In this document: positions 16,792 through 25,972 of the stretch, piece after piece
How the letters are laid out: every line of letters begins with the position of its first letter
Numbering within the stretch: position 1 is the stretch's first letter
DNA from: Saprospiraceae bacterium
GTDB lineage: Bacteria > Bacteroidota > Bacteroidia > Chitinophagales > Saprospiraceae
NCBI GenBank assembly: GCA_021298335.1
Contig: JAJTEZ010000012.1
Coordinates: 1 to 35,658 of the forward strand
Reading direction: 5' to 3'
DNA: 35,658 nucleotides
The notes under the pieces: model-generated
Databases searched by the model: none
Seen by the model: the letters and a program-made list of their open reading frames with translations, nothing else
What the model was told of the DNA's origin: nothing
Translations under genes and position numbers: made by a program

Positions 16792-17259
16792 CTAATTTAT
16801 TTTAATTGTGTAGGAATACGTTTTACCTTGCGCCGGCTTTTGTTTCTGTACTTCTGCAGTCATCGAATAGGAAAAAGATTGACGCGGAGGTTTTGTTTCT
16901 GAGACAGAATTCTGAGAGGGCTGCGGTTTTGCAACGGGCAGCCTGAAGTGAATGCGAATATTTTTATGGAAAAGTACTTTAATCTTTCGAGGTGTCTTTG
17001 GAACCTCAAATTTTAATAGACGCACCACACGAACCGCTTCTTCATTGCAGGCGTCATCCAGGCCACCAATAATCTGGGTATCAATGATTTCCCCTTTGTG
17101 ATTGATGGTGTAACGAATTTGCACATCCCCTTCTACTGCATTTTTCAAAGAAGATGCAGGATACCGCAGATGACTGGCAATAAACGCCTGTATAGCTTTA
17201 TCACCGCCCTTGTAATAGGGTTGTTTGATAAAAGAGTCCTCCTTTCTTTCCTTTTTCAA
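16792..17259 (-). CDS. TonB C-terminal-domain protein without a membrane anchor
   Basis: This 155-residue protein has a TonB_C fold at about residues 20-108: YYKGGDKAIQAFIASHLRYP, then GDVQIRYTINHKGEIIDTQIIGGLDDACNEEA (split here only by description) and a final strand with IRIHFRLP. Ordinary TonB proteins carry an N-terminal membrane helix and a proline-rich spanner; here the domain begins almost at residue 1 with a charged stretch (MKKERKEDSF) and no signal. After the domain come about 45 Ser/Gln/Lys-rich residues. It may be a stand-alone or cytoplasmic relative, or its start lies upstream and has been lost. It lies 240-272 bp upstream of the receptor gene in the same direction. Confidence 0.75.
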   Translation of the reverse strand: MKKERKEDSFIKQPYYKGGDKAIQAFIASHLRYPASSLKNAVEGDVQIRYTINHKGEIIDTQIIGGLDDACNEEAVRVVRLLKFEVPKTPRKIKVLFHKNIRIHFRLPVAKPQPSQNSVSETKPPRQSFSYSMTAEVQKQKPAQGKTYSYTIKIN

Positions 17260-17356
17260 AATTTTCTATTTTTAACGTCCCTTTCGAAGTGATTGGTGGT
17301 CACCACTTGCCGGACTGTTTCTAAGATTATATCATTGGATTCGTTTCCTACGTTTT

Positions 17357-18428
17357 TCACTGCTTTTCTGACGAATAAGAAATTCTGTAAATTGCATTGG
17401 CAAAATCGTCTGAAATGAGGAGTGATCCGTCCGGAAGTTGTTCCAGGTCAACAGGTCTGCCCCAAACATCGTCAATGGATGAATCCAGCCAACCTTCCAC
17501 AAAAGGTTTCACAGACTCAACCGTGCCGGTGCTATCCAGTGTGACGATGCAGATATCATAGCCCGACTTTTTACTGCGGTTCCATGAACCATGGCGCGCT
17601 ACAAAGATCTGGTTTTGGTATGTTGCCGGAAATTGGCTTCCCGTGTAAAATTCCATTCCAAGTGGGGCTGTATGTGGCCCCATCAAAGCGGCAGGTTTCA
17701 CAAATTCATCACAAGATTTTTGCTTTCCAAACTCTGGATCTGCAATATCGCCCTGATGGCAAAATGGGTATCCAAAATGCAAGTGATCTTTTTCCGCTTG
17801 ATTCAGTTCACACTGAGGCACATCATCTCCCATAAGGTCCCTGCCGTTGTCTGTAAACCAAAGCTTGCCGGAAACAGGATGCCAATCAAATCCAACCGTA
17901 TTTCGGATGAACGTACAACTTGTTGTCAGGGCCAAAGGCAATATACTTCCAACCGTGATGTTTTTCAGTGGGAAAATGATCATAAATGACTTCAGGGACG
18001 AGGGGCTTACCTAAGCCGTTTTCGATGTCAGAAAACCGGAGAATACGATTGACTTCCGCCACATACAAACTACCCTTGTGGAAGGCAACACCATTTGGCA
18101 TATTTCCACCGGTCAGTATTGTAAATAAAGTATCTGCCTTGAAATCTCCATTCAGGTCTCGCAATGCATACACTTTGCCTGCAGACTTCGTACCGACATA
18201 CAAGGTCCCCTGGGGAGATAATGCCATTGAACGCGCATCCTCAATCCCGGTGGTATAGGTGTCGACCCTGAAACCCTGGGGCACCTCCAAACGCTGAAGT
18301 GGTAGTTCTTCCTGCTGATCAGGAGAAGTGAGTTGAAGTGGCGGATTGACGTTATAGTAATATTTTACAAAAATTCCGGCAGCAACCAGTATCAGAATAA
18401 GTATAAGAATGATCCGTAAAAACTTCAT
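17357..18428 (-). pseudogene. Sorbosone/PQQ-type sugar dehydrogenase, frame-broken by an internal deletion
   Basis: The 5' part (18428 to stop at 17886, 180 codons) starts with a membrane anchor and then has beta-propeller sequence (VPQGFRVDTYTTGIEDARSM; KHHGWKYIAFGPDNKLYV). The 3' part continues in another frame from about 17909 with IRNTVGFDWHPVSGKLWFTD and goes to a normal end at 17357 (GRPVDLEQLPDGSLLISDD). Homologues carry about 35 residues between LYV and IRN, including V-G-A-P-C-N-x-C and an M-N-P-D-G repeat. Here they are missing and the frame is lost, so about 100 bp (not a multiple of three) has gone. The rest is well conserved, so the loss is recent or an assembly fault. These enzymes are periplasmic aldose/sorbosone oxidoreductases. 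Confidence 0.85.
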
Positions 18429-18657
18429 ATCAATATGTTTAGTTTGTCAGCTTCTGATGGTTGATCAATGTCATATGACCGAAAACTAAGTATCGTTACG
18501 AATCTTCGGATTGTTGTTTCGGGCATCTGAAATGTAAATCTAAACTAAAAAAACCACGCTGACAACCTATGATGACTTCACGTCATGTAAATGTATTCAA
18601 AAAAATGAAGAGACGTTCGTGACATCTGGCACTCATGCACCGGATTCATTGTGTGTC

Positions 18658-19872
18658 TCAAATATCCATTAGCAATAAGGCTGGATCTTCAAGCAGTTCC
18701 TTGACTCGAACTAAAAATGTAACTGATGTACTGCCGTCAATGATGCGATGGTCATAAGACAAAGCGAGGTACATCATAGGGCGGATGACTACCTGGCCAT
18801 CTACAGCCACAGGTCTTTCTTTAATGGCGTGCATACCAAGGATAGCAGACTGGGGTTCATTGATGATTGGAGTGCTCAGCATGGAACCAAAAATACCGCC
18901 GTTTGTAATGGTAAAAGTCCCTCCCTTCATCTCCTCGAGTGTTAGTTTTCCGGTACGGGCTTTGTCTGCCAGTTCCTTGATAGCAATCTCAATGTCTGCC
19001 AGCGAAAGAGATTCTACATTGTGTACCGGAGGAACAACAAGGCCATTGGGTGTTGAAACAGCCACAGAAATATCAACAAAGTCGTTATAAATAATATTTT
19101 CCCCCTCTATCATGGCATTGACATCCGGCATTTCCATGAGGGCCTTTGCACAAGCCTTGGCAAAGAGCGACATGTAACCAAGCTTAATACCATATTTTGC
19201 AACAAACTTATCCTGATACTTTTTGCGCAGTTCGTTGATCGCTGAAAGGTCTACTTCATTAAACGTAGTCAGCATGGCAGTCTGGTTTTTGGCCGAGACC
19301 AGCCTGGCCGCGATGGTCCGCCGCATGCGACTCATTTTTTCAATGCGCCTTTGTCGGGATGCTTCACCACTGGCATGCACATTCGACTGTGATCGAGACT
19401 CTTTGGCATCCTGGGCCTTGACAGCAACGGCCTTTACAGCATCGTCTTTAGTGATTCTTCCGTCTTTGCCGGAGCCTTGCACATGTTCAGGAGCCATTTC
19501 ATTTTCCCGAAGAATTTTTGCAGCTGCAGGTGAAGGGTGGGACATTGTAGCCTGCGTCGCAGGAGCAGAAGATACAGGAATCGAATCTTGGTTTTGATTC
19601 ACTGGCTGTACGGACACACTGGCATCCTGCACTGCTGCCGTATCAATTCGGGCTACGAGTGCTCCAATAGCAAGGTCGTCTCCTTCTGCTGCAATGTGAA
19701 TGAGTTTGCCTGTTGCTTCCGCAGGAAATTCCAGAGTTGCCTTGTCGGATTCAAATTCACAAATGGGTTCATCTACCTTCACAAAGTCTCCATCTTTTTT
19801 CAACCACTGTGAAAGGGTCACTTCTGTGATGGATTCACCAATTGTGGGCACTTTCATTTCAATCAAACTCAT
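18658..19872 (-). CDS. odhB: Dihydrolipoamide succinyltransferase, E2 of 2-oxoglutarate dehydrogenase
   Basis: This 404-residue protein has one lipoyl domain with the modified Lys44 in [11 protein letters not shown], a linker rich in Ala, Gln and Ser, a peripheral-subunit-binding domain ([20 protein letters not shown]), and a catalytic domain ending SYDHRIIDG with His375 and Asp379. It transfers succinyl from lipoamide to CoA in the TCA cycle. The [11 protein letters not shown] lipoyl site and the [13 protein letters not shown] motif favour the succinyl over the acetyl type. The E1 gene (odhA) that often sits beside it is absent: the upstream neighbour is dacB and the downstream neighbour is the broken sugar dehydrogenase. 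Confidence 0.95.
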   Translation of the reverse strand: MSLIEMKVPTIGESITEVTLSQWLKKDGDFVKVDEPICEFESDKATLEFPAEATGKLIHIAAEGDDLAIGALVARIDTAAVQDASVSVQPVNQNQDSIPVSSAPATQATMSHPSPAAAKILRENEMAPEHVQGSGKDGRITKDDAVKAVAVKAQDAKESRSQSNVHASGEASRQRRIEKMSRMRRTIAARLVSAKNQTAMLTTFNEVDLSAINELRKKYQDKFVAKYGIKLGYMSLFAKACAKALMEMPDVNAMIEGENIIYNDFVDISVAVSTPNGLVVPPVHNVESLSLADIEIAIKELADKARTGKLTLEEMKGGTFTITNGGIFGSMLSTPIINEPQSAILGMHAIKERPVAVDGQVVIRPMMYLALSYDHRIIDGSTSVTFLVRVKELLEDPALLLMDI

Positions 19873-19982
19873 ATATTTTCGATTTTAGTGCAAAGATACG
19901 GGTAGGCCGTGGTTATCGCAGAGCGAAACTATAAAAACTTTCTATAAGAATACAGCAAGTCTAAAATGATTATTAGCCTAGT

Positions 19983-21340
19983 CTAATATTTTTGTCTGAT
20001 TGCTTCAATAAGTTCAGCTGTTTCTGTTCGAGCATCAGCAACCGACAAGCATATATTATTGGACATAATACTGAAAACTAGCCACTTACCAGACCTGGCA
20101 CGCAGATAGCCACTGAGATTATAAACGCCCGACATAGACCCTGACTTACCGAAAACATAGGGTTGTTGCTCATTGGCAAATAGTTTCCGCAGCGTGCCTG
20201 ATTGTCCACCCTTAGCAAATAAAGACATCAACCGACCATGGGGAAATGTATGGTACATATTTCCCAGGACACTCACCATTTGCCAGGGTGTAAACAGATT
20301 ATACCTGGACAGGCCAGAGCCATCCACCCACACTGGCAAATGTGGCCATTGTGCAGGAAATCGCTTCGACAGCATTGTGATGGCTGCCTCCAAGTCAAGG
20401 GTATCTGCCAACTGCATGCCGCAGCCCAACAATAAATGATCAGCAAGCATATTATCACTCACCTGCATCATCCGGCGACATACTGTATCGGTTTCGATAC
20501 CATACAATGGCTTTGCATCGGGAGCAATGGGAGTCGTACATTCAAAAACAGCTTGGTTCAGGTGCACTGCCAGAAGGCTTCTATTTACTGAGTCGGCATT
20601 GAAATATGGGATTTCCTGATAAAATGTAGCAATCGTATCCAAAGCAGTCGGCAATATAAATCGGTTAGTCCATTCCGGGCGCCCCACGGTTTTTTGTTGG
20701 CCTGAATACAAAGTATCTTTCAAAATACCAGAAGGCCAGAAGGCATGATTGTCAGTCCTGAACTGTCTTTCTGAATAAAGAGGGCATTTCCATGCACTGG
20801 GAATGAAGAAAGCTCCGGTTGATAATACCCAGCATAATCATCCCACATCCATCCAGGGCCAAAACGCGATAATCGGGCATGGTACTGAGACAGGAAGACC
20901 TTTTTACCTATGGCCATCGACCTTAATTGCTGCAATACTTTTTCACTATTGAAATATGGGTGTAAAAAAGCAGGGTTTGCAGTGCCCCAGAGATGGAGTG
21001 TAGAATCAGTCAGGGAGTATCTGAGAAAGGGAAGTGTGTCCTTCATGGTAGTAAGAACGGCCCACAGTGAAATGATTTTAACGTTGGAGGCAGGTACAAA
21101 GAAGCGATCTGTATTAAGCCCACATAGTGGCTTGCCTGATTCTGCTTCTATGACACATACGCCCGTAATCCCGGTACTAAGTGCCTTCTTGCTTTTCAAT
21201 TGTGCCAGAAGCCATTTTTCATGGTCAAATTTATGTACAGAACAGGAAGCAAGAAACAAAAAGGCAAATAGACTCACCACAAAGGTAGCCAACCTGGGAA
21301 GATCTAGAACCCTAATTTTTATTGCGTTACACAGCCACAT
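19983..21340 (-). pseudogene. dacB: D-Ala-D-Ala carboxypeptidase/endopeptidase (PBP4 type), split by an 8-bp duplication
   Basis: The 5' frame (21340-20720, 206 codons) has a lipoprotein signal ending LFLASC and the active-site motif PASNVKI with Ser85 and Lys88. The 3' frame (to 19983) carries the SDN motif (QVSDNMLADHL) and KSG box (VFGKSGSMSG). All three penicillin-binding motifs of one PBP4-type enzyme are therefore present but in two frames. The break is at a perfect tandem CCTTCTGG pair; removing one copy gives MPSGILKDTLYSG and a single frame of 449 codons. The 5' product ends in TGA overlapping a TTG that could restart translation. The product trims peptidoglycan peptides in the periplasm. 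The 5' end overlaps dapD by 14 bp. Confidence 0.88.
20728..20743. repeat. Tandem 8-bp duplication inside dacB
   Basis: On the plus strand CCAGAAGG occurs twice without a gap (CCTTCTGG in the coding direction). Two copies break the dacB frame; one copy restores it. Short tandem repeats of this kind can gain or lose a unit by slippage. Confidence 0.92.
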
Positions 21341-22142
21341 GATATTCTCGGAGTGCTTCGTTGAGAGACACCTTTGTATCGGTCGCTGGCTTTCTCTGAC
21401 CGATAATCAAGGCACAATTTACCTGATAATCTCCGGCCGGAAAAGCTTTTGTATAACTTCCAGGGATAACGACAGCCCGCTCCGGTACCTCCCCTTTATA
21501 GATCAAAGGACTGGAGCCCGTCACGTCGATGATGTGCGTGCTTTGCGTGAGCACTACATTTGCACCGAGAACAGCTTCCCTCCTCACCCTGACACCTTCC
21601 ACTACAATGCATCTGCTGCCAATAAAACAATGATCTTCGATGATTGTGGGTGCTGCCTGTGGTGGTTCCAGTACACCGCCAATACCTACACCGCCAGACA
21701 AATGCACATGCCTGCCAATTTGCGCGCAGGAACCGACGGTTGCCCAGGTATCTACCATTGTCCCTTCCCCAACCCATGCGCCAATATTCACATAAGACGG
21801 CATGAGAATAGCTCCTTTCTCAATAAAACATCCATACCTTGCAATTGCATGAGGCACTACCCTCACACCCTGGGCTGCATAATTTTTTTTCAGGGGAATT
21901 TTATCGTGGAATTCAAAAGGTCCCACTTCGATGGTAGCCATTTGCTGAATCGGAAAATAGAGTACAATGGCCTTTTTTACCCATTCATTGACTTGCCACT
22001 GGTCGTCAACAGGTTCTGCTACCCTCAACGTACCTTTATCCACGAGGCTGACTACCTCCCTGATGGCCTGTTGTGTTTCCATGCTCTGCAGTAAACTCCT
22101 GTCTTCCCAGGCTGTCAGAATGATTTCCTGAAGTTTTTGCAT
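21327..22142 (-). CDS. dapD: 2,3,4,5-tetrahydropyridine-2,6-dicarboxylate N-succinyltransferase
   Basis: This 271-residue cytoplasmic enzyme succinylates tetrahydrodipicolinate in the succinylase branch of lysine/diaminopimelate synthesis. It has the DapD N-terminal helical domain, then VNEWVKKAIVLYFPIQ, and a left-handed parallel beta-helix of hexapeptide repeats (MVDTWATVGSCAQIGRHVHL; GVGIGGVLEP) with the family's R-Y-G at about 123-125. Length and motifs are complete. It lies 20 bp after the PAP2-like gene and overlaps dacB, a sensible pairing since diaminopimelate feeds peptidoglycan. Confidence 0.97.
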   Translation of the reverse strand: MQKLQEIILTAWEDRSLLQSMETQQAIREVVSLVDKGTLRVAEPVDDQWQVNEWVKKAIVLYFPIQQMATIEVGPFEFHDKIPLKKNYAAQGVRVVPHAIARYGCFIEKGAILMPSYVNIGAWVGEGTMVDTWATVGSCAQIGRHVHLSGGVGIGGVLEPPQAAPTIIEDHCFIGSRCIVVEGVRVRREAVLGANVVLTQSTHIIDVTGSSPLIYKGEVPERAVVIPGSYTKAFPAGDYQVNCALIIGQRKPATDTKVSLNEALREYHVAV

Positions 22143-22162
22143 CTGATCTTTCGATTTATGAT

Positions 22163-22837
22163 TTAAAAAAATATTCGTATTGCTACAAGCTGAGAAAGGA
22201 TTCCTACCAGATAGCCGCCATATACTTCATCGGGTCTGTGTGCATGTAACATCAGCCTCGCCGTTCCAATGGCTCCTGCCAAAATGAAAAGTATCCCCAG
22301 CAGAGCGCGATCGCTTACATGAAAGGCGATGGCTGTAAAGGGTATAAAAACATACGTGTAGCCGTAAGAAAAGCTCAGAAGGATAAATGCCATGCCCGTC
22401 AGCATTCCACCGGCTCCGATGGCGTGCAGACTGATTTTGGTAAACCTGTTGACAACAAGGGCCAGAAACACTGCGATGGTACTGCCCAGCACAAAGAATG
22501 AAAATGCGGGTGGAATCGAATCATTGGATCTGACATTGACATAAAGCCACAAAAAAAACAAACCTGTAGAGATGAGAGGACCAATGCGTTCCTTGCTGGA
22601 ATGCAGTTGAAAGGATTGTACCAGTCCAAGGGCTTTCATCAGTGAAATAGCCAGGATGGGAAACATGGCAGCCGTAGAAATTACAGAAATCACAACCACC
22701 CCTTCCATTCTCTCACTGGTGAAGCCAAACAAGGTGGGATTGCTGTACACTAAAAACCCAAATACATAAGGAATGATGGCCAGTGGATGAAAAATCACTG
22801 ACACTATGTGCGCAAATATTCTGAATGTTGTTGGCAT
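22163..22837 (-). CDS. Membrane protein with PAP2-like phosphatase remnants
   Basis: This 224-residue protein has about six membrane helices. Its C-terminus contains ARLMLHAHRPDEVYGGYLVG, which resembles PAP2 motif 3 (R, H and D in register), and SKERIGPL in the middle resembles a weak motif 1. Motif 2 (SGH) is not visible, so full phosphatase activity is doubtful. Related Bacteroidota proteins are often labelled PAP2-family or hypothetical. If active, it would act on lipid phosphates such as undecaprenyl diphosphate at the inner membrane, which would suit its place before dapD and dacB. It lies 44 bp after the transporter gene. Confidence 0.65.
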   Translation of the reverse strand: MPTTFRIFAHIVSVIFHPLAIIPYVFGFLVYSNPTLFGFTSERMEGVVVISVISTAAMFPILAISLMKALGLVQSFQLHSSKERIGPLISTGLFFLWLYVNVRSNDSIPPAFSFFVLGSTIAVFLALVVNRFTKISLHAIGAGGMLTGMAFILLSFSYGYTYVFIPFTAIAFHVSDRALLGILFILAGAIGTARLMLHAHRPDEVYGGYLVGILSQLVAIRIFF

Positions 22838-22881
22838 CGGTGCAAAGATCGAAAAAAAAGTGAAGCAAACGGCAGGAAAGT

Positions 22882-24336
22882 CTATTCTTTAAACGCCAGA
22901 GGCACAAGATACATTGTAGACAGAGTAATGAGTACTATGGAAATCAGGTTCATAATAAACCCCACGAGAACCATGTCTTTCATGCGGATGTAATTGCTGG
23001 CAAACACTATAGCATTTGGAGGTGTGCCCATGGGTAGCATTCCTGCACAGGAAGCAGCCAGCGTCATGGGAATTCCGAGCCATAATGGGTTGATTTGCAA
23101 AGCTTCAGCCATCGAGGTGACTACCGGAGCGAATACAATGACCTGAGCAACATTACTCATCACTTCACTGATAAAAATGGAAAGGATAGTAATCAAAAGA
23201 ATCAGTATGACAATGCCACTTGAGTAAGACCCGAGCCATTGGCCCAGAACTGCAATCAAACCTGCATCCTCCAACGCTTTGGCGAGGCAGATTCCCCCTC
23301 CAAAAAGTAATAATATTCCCCAGGCCATGCGTGACGTATCTGACCATTCCAGCAGCGATGATTGCCCCTCGTTCTCATCCTCCCTTTGGCCGGAAGGTAT
23401 CAGAAACAAAAGAATGGCTCCAAATACAGCGATTTGCGTATCATCAAGCTTTACATAAGACTGCCATCCGTTGATCATAGACCGGAAAATCCACAAGCTG
23501 GCAGTCAGCAGAAATACGCCCAAAACTCTTTTTTCCGGAATCGTCATCCTCCCCAATGCCTGTCTCTCCCCGTGAAGCAGCGTCAGGGAATTAGTATTCG
23601 TGCTGATACCACTTGGAAACAACCATTTTACCATGACAAGGTACAACGCAGCCAAAAGAAGTAGAGACACAGGCAAACAAACCAACATCCAGCCCAGAAA
23701 ATCAAGTTCTACCCCATATTTTTGCTGAAAATAACCCACGTAGGCCACATTCGGAGGAGTGCCAATGATAGTTGCAATGCCTCCGATGTTTGACGCATAC
23801 GCAATAGCAAGCATGATGGTCATATTGAAATTGCGGTAGTTTGCTCCCTGTTGCTGGTGGTGACTCATGACTGCAATGACTGAAAGCGCGATGGGGTACA
23901 TCATCATTGTTGTCGCCGTATTGCTTAGCCACATGCTGATCAGACCAGTAGATAAAATAAAACCCAATACAATCCTGTCGCCTCCGGTGCCGGTAAGGTG
24001 AATGATATACAGAGCGATTCTTTTATGCAAATTCCATTTTTCGATAGCCAACCCAAGCATAAATCCACCAAAAAAAAGAAAAATGACCGGATTGGCATAT
24101 GATGCGGCCGTCGATTCAATTGTCGAAATTCCCAACAAGGGAAACAATACCAAAGGAATGATGGCTACGACAGGCATCGGCATTGCCTCCGAAATCCAGA
24201 GAAAAATCATACAGATACTAATGCTCATGACCTTCAACGCAGTAGAATCCAGCGCTAATGGATTCACAAAAAACCAGACAAGTGCCAGAAATATACCTGT
24301 GAATATCAGCCAGAGATTGCGGTGAGCACGTGCCAT
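22882..24336 (-). CDS. SLC13/DASS-family sodium-dicarboxylate or sulfate symporter
   Basis: This 484-residue inner-membrane protein has some 11-12 helices and both pseudo-repeat signatures: SNTATT near residue 130 and SNVAQV near 402, plus NPVIFLFFGGFMLG, IGTPPNVAYVGY and MGTPPNAIVFAS. These make up the two substrate/sodium-binding hairpins of the DASS family. Substrates are usually C4-dicarboxylates or citrate with Na+; the sequence alone does not discriminate. It lies 4 bp after the CotH-like gene, which implies cotranscription rather than a shared pathway. Confidence 0.92.
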   Translation of the reverse strand: MARAHRNLWLIFTGIFLALVWFFVNPLALDSTALKVMSISICMIFLWISEAMPMPVVAIIPLVLFPLLGISTIESTAASYANPVIFLFFGGFMLGLAIEKWNLHKRIALYIIHLTGTGGDRIVLGFILSTGLISMWLSNTATTMMMYPIALSVIAVMSHHQQQGANYRNFNMTIMLAIAYASNIGGIATIIGTPPNVAYVGYFQQKYGVELDFLGWMLVCLPVSLLLLAALYLVMVKWLFPSGISTNTNSLTLLHGERQALGRMTIPEKRVLGVFLLTASLWIFRSMINGWQSYVKLDDTQIAVFGAILLFLIPSGQREDENEGQSSLLEWSDTSRMAWGILLLFGGGICLAKALEDAGLIAVLGQWLGSYSSGIVILILLITILSIFISEVMSNVAQVIVFAPVVTSMAEALQINPLWLGIPMTLAASCAGMLPMGTPPNAIVFASNYIRMKDMVLVGFIMNLISIVLITLSTMYLVPLAFKE

Positions 24337-24340
24337 AGAT

Positions 24341-25813
24341 TCACTTTTTCATAAATTTTGCGGTTGAAGTGGTGGTTCCGTCAGTAATAGCCAGAATGTA
24401 GATGCCCGGTGGAATGTATGAAACATCGAGGGTTGCAGAGGAGGGGGTATCCTTTTCGAAAGATACCTGCCAGGTTTTTCCCACTGCATCCGTCAAGTGC
24501 ATCACCGCTGATGCTGGAATAGGGCTGCTAACCGTGACCTCAAGCTGGTTTTCCGCAGGATTTGGTTTTAGAGAAGTAATGGCGATGGTCTGAGGAACTG
24601 GTGGAAGATCGGTTATTTCCCAGACCAGATCCAGGTACGCCAGACGTTTAGTGACCCAGTCCTTGAAAAACCAGGTTTCCTGTTGCCAGGTCTGACCGAT
24701 AAAGCTATTGGGCCAGACATATTGTCCCAGTACCGGCCATCTCTGAAAATTGCGCTGCTGCACCGGTTCCAGTAAAGCAATCAGTGAATCAGTCACTGTT
24801 TGAATGTTCTGGTTGGACAAGGAAGTCTTTCGCAGTTCCTTCCACCTCAGTTTGAGTGACCTGTAAAAAGTTTCATCCTGCAGAAATCTCTTCCACCAAA
24901 AATGCACGACCCAGCCATCTCCATTGCACACACTGTTAAAAAGGCGGATGACCAATCCCTCAGGACTGGGCCCGGTACAGTAGTCCACATTGCCATAGCC
25001 AAGATTAGCATCAGGATTCTTGCCGAGCTCGTTCAGGATAATAAAGTCCATCAAGCTGGCCGTATCTATATACTTTCTGAATCCGTTTTTTGGGTGATTG
25101 TAGGAAGGCGCAGCAATGATATTTTCGACTTTTTGCATATGCTGGCGGATATAGTCAATTTGCTGAAATGTAATGTCTTCTGATTCCGGATACTCTAATT
25201 GCACGAGAACTCTTTGCCAGGCTCCCGGATAAGGGGGATAATCTGAGGTCCAGGAAGCATTCGGCGAGGAACCGGTCTGTTTATCCAATTTCATGATGTA
25301 TCCTCCTGTAACTGCATCTCCAGTAACATCTTCAGGGTCAAGTTTGTCAATATCCACTCTGTCGTTGTCTCGTTTGATTTTTTCTGTCAGAAGATACACC
25401 CCTTCGTAATTACCATTAAGAATGACTTCAACCATGCGCACCCTGGGTGCATATTCCATGATCTGACCGGCCAGAATGTATGTAACGAGAAGACTTACAT
25501 TCATATCTTCACCTGTCGCATCTCTGGTCTCAAAGCCATATGGTTTCTTAGGAAAATTTTGAGAAGATGAACCGCGATATTCGATGCCGATACGACCAGA
25601 ATATCCATTCGGCTGATCTGTCACATGATTGATTTTTCCGGGACCATTGTCTATGACTTTCAAGGTCGCATCAATTTTGGGTTCATCCTGAATGAGCCTG
25701 CCTTCTGTATCAATCAGCAGCAACGGCAGAGGAGAAGAAACTACTTCTACCTGCGCGATAACAGTTCTAGAAAGCACCAAAAGGACTGAAAGGAGGATAA
25801 ATTCCGACCGCAT
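24341..25813 (-). CDS. CotH-kinase-like secreted protein with type IX sorting domain, lacking two conserved blocks
   Basis: This 490-residue protein has a signal peptide, a CotH-like domain (RGSSSQNFPKKPYGFETRD at 80-98; EKIKRDNDRVDI; GDGWVVHFWWKRF) and a C-terminal sorting domain (LKPNPAENQLEV to PPGIYIL...KFMKK) for type IX secretion. CotH domains are kinase-like and may phosphorylate secreted proteins. Two blocks present in homologues I recall are missing, in frame. One of about 22 residues (N-D-W-V-L-x-x-P-Y-S-D-K-S-L-M-R-N type) falls between Leu109 and Val110 (25486/25487). The other, about 26 residues and ending G-P-x-W-D-F, falls between Ala269 and Asn270 (25006/25007). The second removes the Asp of the D-F-N motif, so activity is unlikely. 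No stop codon interrupts the frame. Confidence 0.85.
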   Translation of the reverse strand: MRSEFILLSVLLVLSRTVIAQVEVVSSPLPLLLIDTEGRLIQDEPKIDATLKVIDNGPGKINHVTDQPNGYSGRIGIEYRGSSSQNFPKKPYGFETRDATGEDMNVSLLVTYILAGQIMEYAPRVRMVEVILNGNYEGVYLLTEKIKRDNDRVDIDKLDPEDVTGDAVTGGYIMKLDKQTGSSPNASWTSDYPPYPGAWQRVLVQLEYPESEDITFQQIDYIRQHMQKVENIIAAPSYNHPKNGFRKYIDTASLMDFIILNELGKNPDANLGYGNVDYCTGPSPEGLVIRLFNSVCNGDGWVVHFWWKRFLQDETFYRSLKLRWKELRKTSLSNQNIQTVTDSLIALLEPVQQRNFQRWPVLGQYVWPNSFIGQTWQQETWFFKDWVTKRLAYLDLVWEITDLPPVPQTIAITSLKPNPAENQLEVTVSSPIPASAVMHLTDAVGKTWQVSFEKDTPSSATLDVSYIPPGIYILAITDGTTTSTAKFMKK

Positions 25814-25918
25814 GCTCGTATTTTCTGTAAATATACATTGCCTCTACCAATCAAGGGAATGTCAGAATTTATTATTTGAATGTCGCTGAAAACTTTCGAA
25901 TGATTCATTGTAGGGGGC

Positions 25919-25957
25919 TTGAACTAAATTAAAAATTTATTTAACTTTGAGTTTAAT
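25919..25957 (+). promoter_or_regulatory. Bacteroidota promoter with overlapping operator for acyl-CoA dehydrogenase 1
   Basis: TTG at 25919-25921, a 20-bp spacer and TAACTTTG at 25942-25949 match the Bacteroidota -33/-7 pattern (TTG, about 20 bp, TAnnTTTG). The 17-bp segment TTAACTTTGAGTTTAAT at 25941-25957 includes the -7 box and the dyad AACT-TTG-AGTT. The same 17 bp occurs before the second acyl-CoA dehydrogenase. The start codon is 15 bp further on, so the leader would be very short. Confidence 0.75.
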
Positions 25958-25972
25958 TTAAAATAGACTGTT

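Noticed and set aside
18570-18590. ATGAC-TTCAC-GTCAT dyad before odhB-sugar dehydrogenase boundary
   Set aside because: The arms are only 5 bp with no U-tract or promoter context; likely chance.
20910-22094. 394-codon plus-strand reading frame
   Set aside because: It runs opposite dapD and dacB, both clearly coding on the minus strand, and has Cys/His-rich random-looking sequence.
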